This document shows, piece after piece, positions 32,140 to 43,439 of a stretch of DNA of 64,000 nt. This stretch comes from Larimichthys crocea. Taxonomy: Eukaryota; Chordata; Actinopteri; Sciaenidae. The DNA lies in NCBI RefSeq assembly GCF_000972845.2, contig NC_040016.1, positions 14,404,701 to 14,468,700 on the forward strand, read 5' to 3'. Under the pieces are notes generated by a model. That model had not been told where the DNA came from. It saw only the letters and a program-made list of their open reading frames with translations, and searched no databases. Numbering within the stretch: position 1 is the first letter of the stretch; every line of letters starts with the position of its first letter. The position numbers and the translations under genes are program-made.

Positions 32140-35100
32140 TCACGCAGAGTAACATGACTGAAGAGAAATTAATCTTTCCACAACACACTGAGCAGACAGC
32201 CGGGCGTCTGGGTCACAATCCCAACAATCTGTCAGGAGCTCCTGCAGCTTAGATCCCTGAAAGTTGTGAAAATGTGTCATCACAATATCTTCATGAGCTA
32301 TCCAGCACATTGATTTTCATTGCAAAAAAATATATATATATTTAAGTGAGAAGCACCTGTGTAAGAATACCTGTGGTAGCAGTCCCCAGTGTTGAGGTAT
32401 GGAGGGTCTCTTGTCCATGTGAAACACATGCAGGATGAGGCTCTCCTGGGTTACATTGAGTCCCAGCTCAGATTCATAAGGCAACAGATGCTGTGGAACA
32501 TTACCGCCTACAGATGGAGACATTTGTATGAATTTTAACACCCACTGAGTGCCACAACAAAAGGAAAGCGTATCCGAACAAAGCACAGAGATACAGCTGA
32601 GCGTGCAGATCAGCCTAGAAAGAAATGTAAAACCAGAAATGTGAAAATCTGACAGTATTGACTGATGTTTTTTTAAAATTTTGATTAATTATTATGAAGT
32701 CTGGCATTCAGTATTTAGAAATGGTTGGGTCTAAATGAAGAAGATTACAGTGACAATTTCAAATGTTATAATGTGATGTTATACAAACCGTCATACATCA
32801 CGGATAATGCCTCACACTCTCTCAATAACATATTTAGTCTGTTTTAGTTATACCATCTCTTAGTTATGCGTGTAAGTATGTGTGTATATTTATCTGATGA
32901 AGGAAGTTTACCTTCAAACAAGTCAGTGCAGCGCATGCAGATCTCCCACAAGAGCAGTCCCAATGCATATATGTCCCCCTGCATGAGACACCAAGTGTTG
33001 CTTAGGTCTACGGAGCCATCCAGGATCTCAGGTGGCATGTAGCGCAGCTTGCCCAACTGTGCATGACCAAGCAGATGGATTGAAATGTGAATGGGTTGTT
33101 TCTACATATTACATGTCGCTGCAGGTTTTCATAGGAGGGATTTTAATGACTACAGAAGTCTTTATCTTGCTGTTTTTATTTAATGCAATGACAGTTTACT
33201 TTTTTATGACGTAACTGTACAGTGAATAGACAAGACAGGATCTGACCTCCGTCTCTGTCATGTGTCTCTGCCAGTGGCGATATCCTGAACAAAAACGGAG
33301 GATGGCGGAGCATCCAAAATCACACAGGGCACAGGTACCATCTGCTCTCACGAGAACATTGGAGCTGCTTAAGTCTCTGTGGGCTACAGGAGGTTTGTGC
33401 ACATCTGCAAGAAAGAACACACATTTGTAACAATAAGAATATTTTAACTTGTTTGGATATTGAATTGCAGTGGATTTCATTAAGGCTACCACTGCTCTGT
33501 GACTGGTAAGAGGTGCAGGCCAGCCACAGCTCTCTGCAATGCTGTTTTAACAGTTTAACAGCTTGTTTATAATTATAAATCGCTGTAATATATTGGCTGT
33601 GTTTATGCAGCCCTACTGAAAAATACTTTACCTGGTAAATAACAGGTATAAATAATTAGTCACATTTAGTATTTTAGCTACAATGTGCACATACACCCAC
33701 ATGATAGTAGGTTGGCTATACTACGGACATGCACAGACATATACACACACACACACATACACTGTAAAATTCTGGCCAATACCATGTCTGTGAAGGTCAG
33801 AGTGGAGATAAGAAAGTCCCTGTGATAAAGACTGGCACAACTTCAGTAACGACATCCAGTTGGTGGTGTGCTCACACAGAAAGGAGTGGAGAGAACCCTG
33901 AAATCAAAGCGACGACATTAACATGAAAGAGTTTGGTCGTATAGCCACATTGGCGTTCAGGTGTACAATGAGTTTGAGAGAATGTGGCGTGATAGCATGA
34001 CTGCCCCTGTGCACAAAGTAAGGTTCATAAACATGTTGTTAGAAATGGTTGGTGTGGAGGAACTCACCTACACAAAGCCCTGACCTCAACTTTAGGAGGA
34101 ATTAGTACACACACTGAAAGCCAGGCCTCATCCAAGGCCTGACCTTATAAATTATCTTTTGGCTGAATGGGAATAATTCCCACAGACACACTGCAAAATC
34201 TTTTGGAAAGCATATGACTTTTGCTTATGTACTGTATTTCAGTGCTTTAAATTCAGTAGTGTCTCAGCCACTTGGGGGAAACATATCATCACTTTTTGGT
34301 TGATATGGTGAACCCATTAGCAAACTTATTTCTAGTTCCTGCAGATATGGAGCAGCAACATTAATGTTCATTTGAAGTCAACCCTTACCTTAACCTCATA
34401 CCAGTACCTGAGCAAAACAAATACACTAGGTTCATCAGGTAGTCACTAACGTTTTCTGTCTGTTGCTCGGTACTGAGCAGTTAGTGTTCAGCGGGTTTTT
34501 AGAGCTGCTCATTACCTGGTGAACCTAGTGTATTTGTTTTGCCTGGTATATTTGTGTTGCCTGCTGTAGCCGAAAACAATGTAATAAAGCTTCATAAAGC
34601 AAAGCAGAGCTGCAGATTTAGGTGATAATTCTCTATAGATTCACTATGAGCGTCCCATTTCACATTAACATTGACATAGCCACTTTAACCAAATAGTTTC
34701 AGTGGTTGTTCAAAATTAGTTATGAAAGAGTCAATTCATTATGCTTTTTCTTGCTTCCCTACCCTGACTTATTTTCTTGAATATCATTTTTTTCTGTAAG
34801 AAATTAGGAAAAACACATGATTTTACTTCAATGACTGCTTGCCACTCACATATTTAGCAAATTGCAGGACAATGAGCCAACTGCCTCCATCCGGTTTCCT
34901 TCCAGTGCCCAGGAAATTGACAATCCCAGCATGCTTCATTAGTGGTAGCTCATAAACCTCTTTCTCTGCAGTAAACTTCTGTTTCCAGCCTGCAGGGAAA
35001 ACTTTCACAGCCACAGTGGATCCCTGGTATTTCCCTCGCCAAACAGTTGCAAAACGACCATGGCCCACAATCTGAAAGAGGTATGAACATTCAGGTAAAA

Positions 35101-37920
35101 TAACAACACACGGTCACCTGACTGAATGATTTACAGTTTAAATACACTTAATATCTGGGCTTACTTGCTGTAGTTCAATATTAGCGACGTCAATCTCAGA
35201 GGTTTTTGTTGTCTGGCAGGAACACAGTTGTGAGACACTGTAATCATCAAGGGAGAGTGGATTCTTCTCTAAAATAATGAAAGTAGACAGGTCTTGTAAT
35301 TAACACACTCCAAGTCACTATTCATTTTAAGATAGCCTGACTGAACAGCCACAAGAATCTGACTGAAGAGTAACAAAGGACAGAGTTAAAAGGGAGTTAT
35401 ATAGCTAGAGATAAACACCAAGGCCAGTCCAGCAGAGAGAATGAAACAATCCCAAGGTCAAAGAAATACATCATGAGAACTGAATCAGTTTAGAAAATGT
35501 GGAAGTAGCTGAGCAGTCTTTTTCTTTAATCTTTTTGAAAAGGAGAGGGTGTTTGATATAAAACATTACTATTATTTTTCTTTTTTAACAATACACAGTC
35601 TGTCTGATCTGTATCCAATCCTAAACAATTGAAAAAGACAATTCAACAATTGTAACTTTAGAAATTAAGTTTGTAATCTGAATCTGAGGGCTAAAGTTTG
35701 AGAGGTCTCCCCAGAAACTTCTACCACACTGCACTGTTAAGAGCGTCCCTACCACCTGCATCTCAGTATGGTAAGGCAGCTGCTCTGTCTCGGACTGGTA
35801 AGCACAGTGGAGTGTGGTGAAAACTGCCCAACGCATCACTGGTTTCCACTCCCCATCACTAAAGGTCCAGCTGAATTGCATTTCATTGTGTCAGTACTTG
35901 AATCTAATCTAGTCAAAACAATAAATTCCTCTTGTGTGTGCTTAGTCAACACCTGCAGACATCAATAAATAAATCATGTAAGAGGAATTTGATTTATTTC
36001 AGTTGAACTCCCACTTTCTCTTATTGTATTCAGTAACTAGTAGACAGTCAACTTGAAAAATGGCATAAAAAAACGACAAAGATATGTTTTGCATTTCTAT
36101 CATAATGTTGGAAATAAAAAAGGATCTTACTTTTCTCTTTGAAGTGTCGTCTCCATTTGGTAGCAAGGATCAGGAAGCACAGCACCAGCAAAAGTCCGAC
36201 CAAACATACCATAACATAACCAGCAGTTTTCACTATTTACAAAGAAAACAAAAAGTGCATGTGAGTGTTATCTGTGAATGATAAATAACACATTTTGGAG
36301 TCAATAAAGTGTATTTATTACTTTAATTGTGTAATTGATTGAAAAAAAGAATGCTTAAAAACAAGCTGAAAAATGGATGTGTAATCTTCCAAGTGTCAGA
36401 TTTCAAATTAAAGGGGAGCTGAAGGTGTTTTTTGCTGGAGGAGGTGTAGTCTTTTGAAGCAATAACATTTCCTGTGGTGAAAAGAAGTACATCTCCTTGG
36501 AATATTCTCAGAATATTATCTTATCACTATGTGATATTTAATGATAAGTTAGTAATCTTGTAATCATCATACCTACAGCATACGGGTAGGTGGGCCGAGG
36601 CTCTTCTGACTCTGGCGTCCAAGTAATGTTGCTGTTGCAGAGGTCTGTGTTGCACACACACTTAATGAGGAGACCATTGAAGCGTGTTTGCGCCTTGCAG
36701 GTTGTATCTGGGCAAGACTTTTCAACTATATCACAAGCTGCAACAGCAAAAATCAGCCATATTTATTACATATTGCATAATATACATGACAGTAATTAAC
36801 AATTTTCAGTGTCCTTTATGATATTAATCCAATACCAGTCAGATGTTGATTAGATTTTAAATTATTGACTATGAGAACAGAAGTCCAGAGGAAGGTCCTG
36901 GTCCAGGTGTCTTAGTTTATGATTTCTTACCAAGAGTGTCAACTTCTGGCTGGCCATTGATGATCAAAAAATAGCCCACACAGCATCGGGTGGTCTCGCA
37001 GAGCTGCACCGACCCACTCACATTGCCAGCAGTTGTGTATTTGTTGTTCTGGCGAGTCACTTGGAATACACACCGTCTCTTCTGAGGAAAAGACTGCCTG
37101 GAGAGGCATATAAAGATGCTTTCTGGGTGGAGGAAAGACAAAGCTGCTTCAGCATTTAGAGTCATACATTTATTAACCTATGCAGCAGTGTTGTTGCAGT
37201 TGAGAGGTCTTGGTCTCAAGACTGACCGCTTTTTGAAGGTCTTGATCTGGCCTCCTATTTTTATTTGTTCTTGTTTCGGTCTCAGATTCAGGGACTCTGG
37301 ATTTTATGTGGGGAATTTCACTAAGTGGCCTGATTTTTTTGTTAACATCATTACTGTGAGGTTCCAATAACTATGAGGCATTGCACAAAGATTGAGAAGA
37401 ACTTTAACTGTTAACAGATCTCAGTTAGAAGTGAAGTTTTAAGCCCTAAATGTCAGTGTTATGTCTTTTTACTTTAACCTTAAAGGCTCTCAACTCTCTC
37501 TGCCCCGCTGCACGAGGCCCTGCACACAAAAACATTAGCTACACATTAGCTACCTAAGTAGGTATATACTGGATATTCTGGTCTTGGTCTTGACTTGGTC
37601 TCAGTTTAGGTGGTCTTGACTACAACACATATGCAGAGTTAATTCCAAAACAATTAGATTTAGTCAAAATATTTATAACTGCCAACTTCCAACTTGATTT
37701 CATCATCTAATAGGACATTATTTTAATATTAAATGTTAGGAGTTAAAGCAGGCACACAACTGAATTGCCACAATGTACAATGCTTCAACAACTAATTATT
37801 ACCAGCTATCAAAGTGCAAATTAGAGATCATTAATCAATCAAAAGTCTCATGTGAAAAACGGCACTGCAGCGAATGCACTTACCCACAGCCAAAATCAGC
37901 CACCGCTGTTGCAGGATCAT
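32140..37920 (-). CDS. amhr2: Anti-Mullerian hormone receptor type 2 (type II TGF-beta-family Ser/Thr kinase receptor)
   Basis: Eleven coding exons, in transcript order: 37920-37884, 37122-36931, 36737-36573, 36232-36131, 35268-35165, 35071-34850, 33897-33783, 33404-33247, 33056-32912, 32507-32371, 32256-32140. They give about 497 residues with no break. A signal peptide ([12 protein letters not shown]) starts the protein. The cysteine-rich extracellular domain ends with CNTDLCN, the conserved receptor motif. One membrane helix spans about residues 135-158. The kinase domain starts near residue 200 with GHGRFATV, then [14 protein letters not shown] and DFG; PPE stands in for APE. The catalytic-loop Lys usual in HRDLKxxN is Ser, as in AMHR2 of other vertebrates. 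The protein binds AMH on gonadal somatic and germ-line cells and signals through type I receptors and Smads. In Takifugu an amhr2 missense variant determines sex. Confidence 0.95.
33930..34240. mobile_element. Degenerate Tc1/mariner-like transposon remnant
   Basis: The plus-strand frame around 34053-34105 reads [13 protein letters not shown] before a stop. SPDLN is the hallmark motif before the last catalytic acidic residue of Tc1/mariner transposases. Surrounding stretches (GTGGCTGAATGGGAA-like) also resemble that region in decayed form. It lies in an amhr2 intron, and there is no intact frame. Confidence 0.55.
34422..34542. repeat. Inverted-repeat MITE-like element
   Basis: The arms 34422-34451 and 34513-34542 are complementary at 29 of 30 positions around a 61-nt centre. 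The arms contain CAAATACACTAGGTTCA. It sits in the same amhr2 intron as the Tc1/mariner remnant. Confidence 0.75.
37190..37640. repeat. Interspersed repeat rich in GGTCTTGA/GGTCTCA motifs
   Basis: Repeated GTCTTGGTCTCAAGAC- and GGTCTTGACTTGGTCTC-type strings lie in amhr2 intron 1. They resemble a common fish interspersed repeat. The limits are approximate. Confidence 0.45.
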
Positions 37921-38143
37921 GGTCGCTCTGAGGCCAGACTGTCCAAGCAGGGAGTGATTATTTATCAGTTCTGAGAATGTGAGAGGAGTTTCCCACATTT
38001 CCCAGCATCACTCCCACTGTCACACACCTGCATGTTAAACGCACACTGTCTGCCATGGGCTGTGGGAACATATAAAATGTGTCAACATAAACATTTCCCA
38101 CACCAGAATGAATTATTTGCATTCAAATTGGATGTTGTCTGCA

Positions 38144-38225
38144 GATGATTCGGTTCTTTAGGACCACAGGTCAAAGGTTAAAATGATGATTCGGTTCTTT
38201 AGGACCACAGGTCAAAGGTTAAAAT
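38144..38225. promoter_or_regulatory. 41-bp perfect tandem duplication carrying a DR1 nuclear-receptor-like site, upstream of amhr2
   Basis: Two identical 41-bp units (38144-38184, 38185-38225) each contain AGGTCAAAGGTTA (38168-38180 and 38209-38221). This is two AGGTCA-type half-sites in direct orientation with a 1-nt spacer. They are 248-301 bp upstream of the amhr2 ATG, and also lie about 2 kb 5' of cdca7. The duplication is certain; receptor binding is inference. Confidence 0.55.
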
Positions 38226-39560
38226 GAGATATTATGCCATAGAATTTACTTAGATTTAGCATAACTGGAGAGTTTTTCTTTGTCTTAAAAAGTTAGAATT
38301 AGAGACTTTAAATGGTTCTCATAATTTTGTTTAGATTTAGATTTTTAAGGCACTAGGCCTACATATATACACACACTGATACAAACACTAACTTACATTT
38401 TCAAATGTTGGTGCATGGATTATAAAGTAACGCAAAAGTGTCAACTCAAAATTCATGATTGAGACTATGAAAGAAGCCAAAGAATAATAAATATACTCAA
38501 TTATAATAGCAACTAAATCAGAATCAGAATCAGAAATTCTTTATTAATCCCCACAAGTTGTTAACAAGACAAAACTGACTTGTCTAAATGCTACATGAGG
38601 AAACATATCCAGCATGCATTTTGGATGGCCTGATGAACCTGAACCTAAACAATTCCATTATTTCATTGGTACATTATTTTGTTTGTATTTGTTACATGAG
38701 ATTAGATTAGACATGACAATTTATATGAGTTCTATTCAAAATAGGCATTATTTTTTGGCTACATACTGTTACATACACATTATCTTTGTTGAAGAGCAAC
38801 TTTGGACACAAATCTACACTGCATGCATTGTGACACACAATGAGTGTACAACGCTAATGATAAGGAGCTTCCCACAGTGTGACACCTGCTAGTCACACAA
38901 CTTTTGGTGTGCTTGCTGTCAGTTCTCCATCACTGATATTTCTAATTAATGAGAACAGACTTTACTGTCCTCAGGAAAACTTACTAAAAGTGCTTTTATT
39001 TTCAAAAAACAAACAAAACAAAGCAAGATGTATTATGGTCACTCAGCTGCACATAAACAGGCAATACATTAAAACACTGTTGCATATTAAAAATAAACCT
39101 TTTGACTGTCATTGTAGGTTATAAAACCAAATGATGTGCACAATAATAAAGTATTAGTATTCAATTAAGCATCACAGGTAGAACCTTTATTTTGAAGGTA
39201 CATCATAAACATAATGGATGTCACAAATGTGTCACATTTTAAGCCTGGCCTAAAATGACTTTTATATTTTCTTTATTCAACCTTCATTTCACCTTATTAA
39301 CCTATTAATATACTGAGTTATTGGCCTTTATGTGTTGATATGTTGATAAACAAGCTGCATAATTATTGTTGGTTAATAAATGCCAAGAGCTGTTTGCCCT
39401 TGAACATGTGCACTGATTCATCCAATTGGAGTGTAAATGCCTGAGCTGTTTGTAGTTTCTCAATCATCTGCACCCTCACATTCACCATTATTCTGGTGAA
39501 AATGGTCAATTATTCTGATAAAAAAAACTGGCAGTCCTGCTGCAGTACCTCTGCGGACCA

Positions 39561-39596
39561 CCTGGGGGGTCACGGACCCCTGGTTGAAAAACACTG
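39561..39596. mobile_element. Solo hAT-like transposon end
   Basis: On the minus strand this reads CAGTGTTTTTCAACCAGGGG followed by TCCGTGACC. That is the typical terminal inverted repeat style of hAT elements. I see no matching partner end nearby. Confidence 0.45.
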
Positions 39597-39726
39597 CTCT
39601 AGCCAGTCAGAAGGAAAGGGGCGCTGAAGGCCACCTACCAATTAAAACGAAATCTGAGCGGGAAAATTTAATTTTATTCAGTGAGGAAATTTATTTTTTA
39701 TTTTTATTTATTTATTTTTTGCGTAT

Positions 39727-39732
39727 CTATAT

Positions 39733-39776
<44 letters not shown>

Positions 39777-39793
39777 ATATTATATATATATAT
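39727..39793. repeat. (TA)n microsatellite
   Basis: Nearly uninterrupted TA dinucleotides with a short TTTAATATTA interruption lie about 430 bp upstream of the cdca7 ATG. Confidence 0.9.
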
Positions 39794-40019
39794 CTAAACG
39801 CAAACAAAAAAAAAACGACCTGCTTCTGCTTTGTTTTATTTAATACGTGCGTTTTATCTCAAAGACCAACAATAAAGTCCATTTTTTTAAAGTTACAAGT
39901 TACTCTGGCAATATAAAAAGGCTGTATGTTTAATTACTCAGTTCACCTCCTGAGGGCGGAGTTTAAGAAAGCGTCATTGTCCGATGCTAACTCTTTTGCG
40001 TTCGTGCTGCCCTGAACCA

Positions 40020-40118
40020 CAAAACACGCGCACCTAACGTCCAATCACATTAATTGGACAGGTAACTTTCCAGAAGCTAGCAGGTCCTTTCAGTCCACGG
40101 CCAGCAAGATTAAAAAAG
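40020..40118 (+). promoter_or_regulatory. cdca7: cdca7 promoter and noncoding first exon
   Basis: Opposed CCAAT (40041-40045) and ATTGG (40053-40057) boxes, NF-Y-type sites, lie in a short CpG-richer stretch. A donor follows at 40118/40119 (AAAG then GTAAAT) that can join the acceptor at 40211-40212, 15 nt before the ATG. CCAAT-driven promoters suit a cell-cycle gene. The exact start site is not visible. Confidence 0.5.
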
Positions 40119-40227
40119 GTAAATTAACTTTATATTATTTATTCATTAAGGTAAACATGTAGTCCACGTGAATTTAGTGTGTTTAAGTCAAGTTTGTTGT
40201 TTGTCTCTTCAGACAGGCGTTTTACGG

Positions 40228-43200
40228 ATGGCGGAGCTAGCGTTAGCTGATGTTTTTGCAGAGGACTCTGAAAGTGAGCGAACATTTTACGGCTTTTCTG
40301 ACAGTGAAGTCAGCGCTAAGGTGAGTGTTGTGACTTAAATTAAAGCCAGCGACATTAACATACGACTTGAATAACATCCACCTAAGTTTGATTTGTTTAT
40401 GACATCACTTTAATTCATTCATTTTCACTTGCAGTTAGCTGCTGAGTCATCTTTTGATGAAACCATGTTGTAAGAGTTGTCCATCCATGTCTATTAGGAT
40501 TCAAATCTGGAAGATGGAGATGAAGCCCAGCCTGACCTGTCCTCATCCAAACCATCTTCTGGTGCCCACACCTTCAGACTGAGGGTGGCTCTCCGCTCTG
40601 CTTCCTCTGCCCAGCAGGCCACTGAGGATGCAGATGATGATGAAGATGATGAGAGGGAGGAAAAACAGAGGACAAGAAAGAGAGCGGTTAAGAGCGCAGG
40701 AAGGACCAGTCAAGCAAAGAGAATGAGACGTGTTAAATTCGAAGACGAGGAGACACCGGTGGCTCAGCCGCCTCCGGCTGAGGAACGTGGATCTGACTCA
40801 GCGGATGATGATGTAGCAGAGTCCTTCCTGGCCAAGAGACAGCAGAACATTAAGGCCAACAAAGCAATGGTACACCTGAAACACAGGACCATATACAGTA
40901 CGAGGAACACACAGTGCTGTTCCCAAACTAGATCCTAAAAAAACCTTCAGCTCCCCACAGAGAGATCTGTTATAGTCACAATACATTTTCTTTACAGTAA
41001 GGCTGCTGTGGATGACAACGAACAAAAACAAATTAAATTATTGTAATTTGTCACAACAGTAACATACTAAAGCATATCTTATTTTTTAAAGTTTATTTGA
41101 ATGTTAAGCTGATGGTACACATTTCCACCAGCCTGAACTTGCACACATTCATCACTGTTAACATGAAAAAGACGACTCAAGATGTTTGTCATCTGTCATG
41201 CCTCTAATCTTTTTTTTGTTTTTGTTTGTCCCTCCTGTTTTCTAACAGTTGGCTCAGCTGATGGCAGACCTGCAGAAGATGCCAGGAGGTTCAGGGTTAC
41301 TGAAAAAACAAGCAGGCAAGCCGAAGACGAAAGAGAAAAGCTCTGTGAGTAGAAGAAAACTAGTGCGTTTTGTCCCAACGTTCAGCTAATAATGCGGCCA
41401 CCGTTCTTTCTCTTCAGAATTCATTAAATAATAGTTGAATTAATTTCTAAATAGACTTATGTACTGAGGTGATTTTGTCCAACATCACCTGCAGCGTCCA
41501 CCACGCTCTGGAGGAGAGTCCAGGAGGAACCCAGAGCGGGCGTCCCGTAGACAGACCCGCTCTATGGGGGGAGTTGATGATCCTTTCGCCCCTAAAGATG
41601 AAGAGCTGGAGCTCAGCTTGGAGGAGGAGCTACTGGAGGTCAGCTCTGTCCTTTATTCTGGACATGGATTGGGAGCGACTATGGCTCTTTTGTGTTTGCA
41701 TGAAACTACAATCAAAATACTTTTCCTTTATTCACTTGTAAAGTCAACATTATCGTGTAGTGCAACAAATGTGTCAAAAACTGGAATCTATTTATTTTTT
41801 GACATTTCTCATCCATTTATATTTGTAATTTGTACTTTATTTTTTGACATTTCTCATCCATTTATATTTGTAATTTGTACTTTCTGCAGGTCTGTCTTCA
41901 GCTAACTTCATCTGTATCTAATCAATTTCTGTCTAAAGTTTTAAGGTGAAGGTAAAACCTTTTTAAAGGTGTTAAAAAATCATTATTTCCGTCTTTGTGT
42001 TCAGGTACGCCGAGCTCCACAGCGTCGTGGCGCACCACGACCTAAACAGAGCAAACCTCATTTTATCCGTCCTGTGGAGGACATCACAGAGGATGAGATT
42101 CAGCTGGTTGCAGACAACATGACTGAAAAAGTCTACAACAGTGTCTCAGTGAGTTCTCAGACTCTACCTGTGGTTCTTTTTCTTCGAGGTATACGGGTTA
42201 AGATTTGTGCCAGTAACAGGTTAAATATTGTGGCCACATCAATTATTCCAGGGACCACTAATAAAATCACTGTGGCATCTTTGGTTCAGAGTCCTATATG
42301 AGGAAAAACTGATGTCATCAGGTCACTGCCGGGTGGCGATCTCTCCATTACTGAAGTCTAAAAATCGTGCTCACTGGTGTCATTTAGCATGAAATGTTTT
42401 GAGATGTCATGAAAATGTCAGTGTACCTGTGCCCATCATCTCTGTTGTTGAGATTTCTTTGTGTACCTACAGGGCTCTACGTGTCATCAGTGCCGTCAGA
42501 AAACCATTGACACCAAGACGTGCTGCCGCAGTGAGGGTTGTCGGGGGATTCAGGGTCAGTTCTGCGGGCCGTGTCTGAGGAACAGATACGGAGAGGATGT
42601 CAGGAAGGCCTTGCTTGATCCAGTAAGGCTGCTGACACACCAACACAACTCCTGTGCAGACTCAGTAGATTAGAAGATTAAGTTTAATAATGATAATTAT
42701 CATTGGTTATTTATGTACTACCTTTTGCTTTACAGTTAAATCGCATAGCACTAAATAAAAGTGGCAAGATGAACACTGAATAATAACTCAAGTACTTTTC
42801 TAAAAGAGAGTTTTGTCTCTTTGATGTTGAACCATTCGTTCATCTCCTCAGGAGTGGAGGTGTCCTCCGTGTCGCGGCATCTGCAACTGCAGTTTCTGTC
42901 GTCAGCGCGATGGCCGCTGCCCGACTGGCATCCTGTTCCCCCTGGCTCAGTACCACGGCTTCTCTGACGTCCACTCCTACCTCAGCAGGTGAGGGATGAC
43001 ACCATTAGATACATTCAGGAGTTTTTAAGCTGCTTACTAAACTATAACAACGTGCAATTCATATAATTCAAATGGAAAATACCCCATGTGTATAATTTAC
43101 TGGAGCCTCATCAGGCAGCATGTCAAGGGGTTTGACCTATTACACTGTATCTTGATTATTATTCTGTCACTCATTACTGGATCTGACCAACATCTACGAT

Positions 43201-43267
43201 TTCTTATTTCTCTCCTTGCAGCCTCCGCAACAAGCTGAAGAATGAGGACAACGATGTAGAGATGTGA
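40228..43267 (+). CDS. cdca7: CDCA7-family zinc-finger protein (cell division cycle-associated 7-like)
   Basis: Eight coding exons: 40228-40320, 40498-40869, 41249-41344, 41495-41638, 42005-42148, 42473-42622, 42852-42988, 43222-43267. They give about 393 residues. The N-terminus has an acidic FAEDSESE stretch followed by FYGFSDSEV. This resembles the FxGF segment of CDCA7 and the LEDGF/PSIP1-interacting motif of CDCA7L. A basic bipartite-like region follows ([17 protein letters not shown]). The C-terminal 4CXXC R1-type zinc finger (about 284-378) has [48 protein letters not shown]. In vertebrates CDCA7 recruits HELLS and recognises hemimethylated CpG; the Arg and Gly positions mutated in ICF syndrome type 3 seem retained. 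Whether to call it cdca7 or a third paralog next to sp1 needs a tree. Confidence 0.9.
41791..41880. repeat. Perfect 45-bp tandem duplication
   Basis: Two copies (41791-41835, 41836-41880), each with TTTTTTGACATTTCTCATCC, lie in the cdca7 intron between the exons at 41638 and 42005. Confidence 0.9.
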
Positions 43268-43356
43268 GACCAACTCTAGGGGGAGCAATTGTTTTAAACT
43301 GTTCTATTTTATGTGTATTCAAGTTCTTAAAGTTTGTTTTTAGCTCAGGTAAAACA

Positions 43357-43377
43357 AATAAAGGAGTTTTAAATAAA
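43357..43377 (+). terminator. cdca7: Polyadenylation signals of cdca7
   Basis: Two AATAAA hexamers (43357-43362 and 43372-43377) lie about 90-110 bp after the stop, giving a short 3' UTR. The convergent sp1 transcript would end just downstream. Confidence 0.75.
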
Positions 43378-43439
43378 TTGATTTCATGAACTGATTAAGA
43401 TTGATACAAGTTTACAAAAAAAAGAAGAGACAAAGTATA

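Larger units (their letters stand above)
38226..40000. other. Intergenic region between amhr2 and cdca7
   Basis: I see no gene here. It contains a LINE-like 3' tail fragment near 38517-38560 (repeated CAGAATC followed by TTCTTTATTAATCCCC), a hAT-like end near 39561-39596 and an AT microsatellite at 39727-39793. The rest is AT-rich and unremarkable. Confidence 0.6.
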
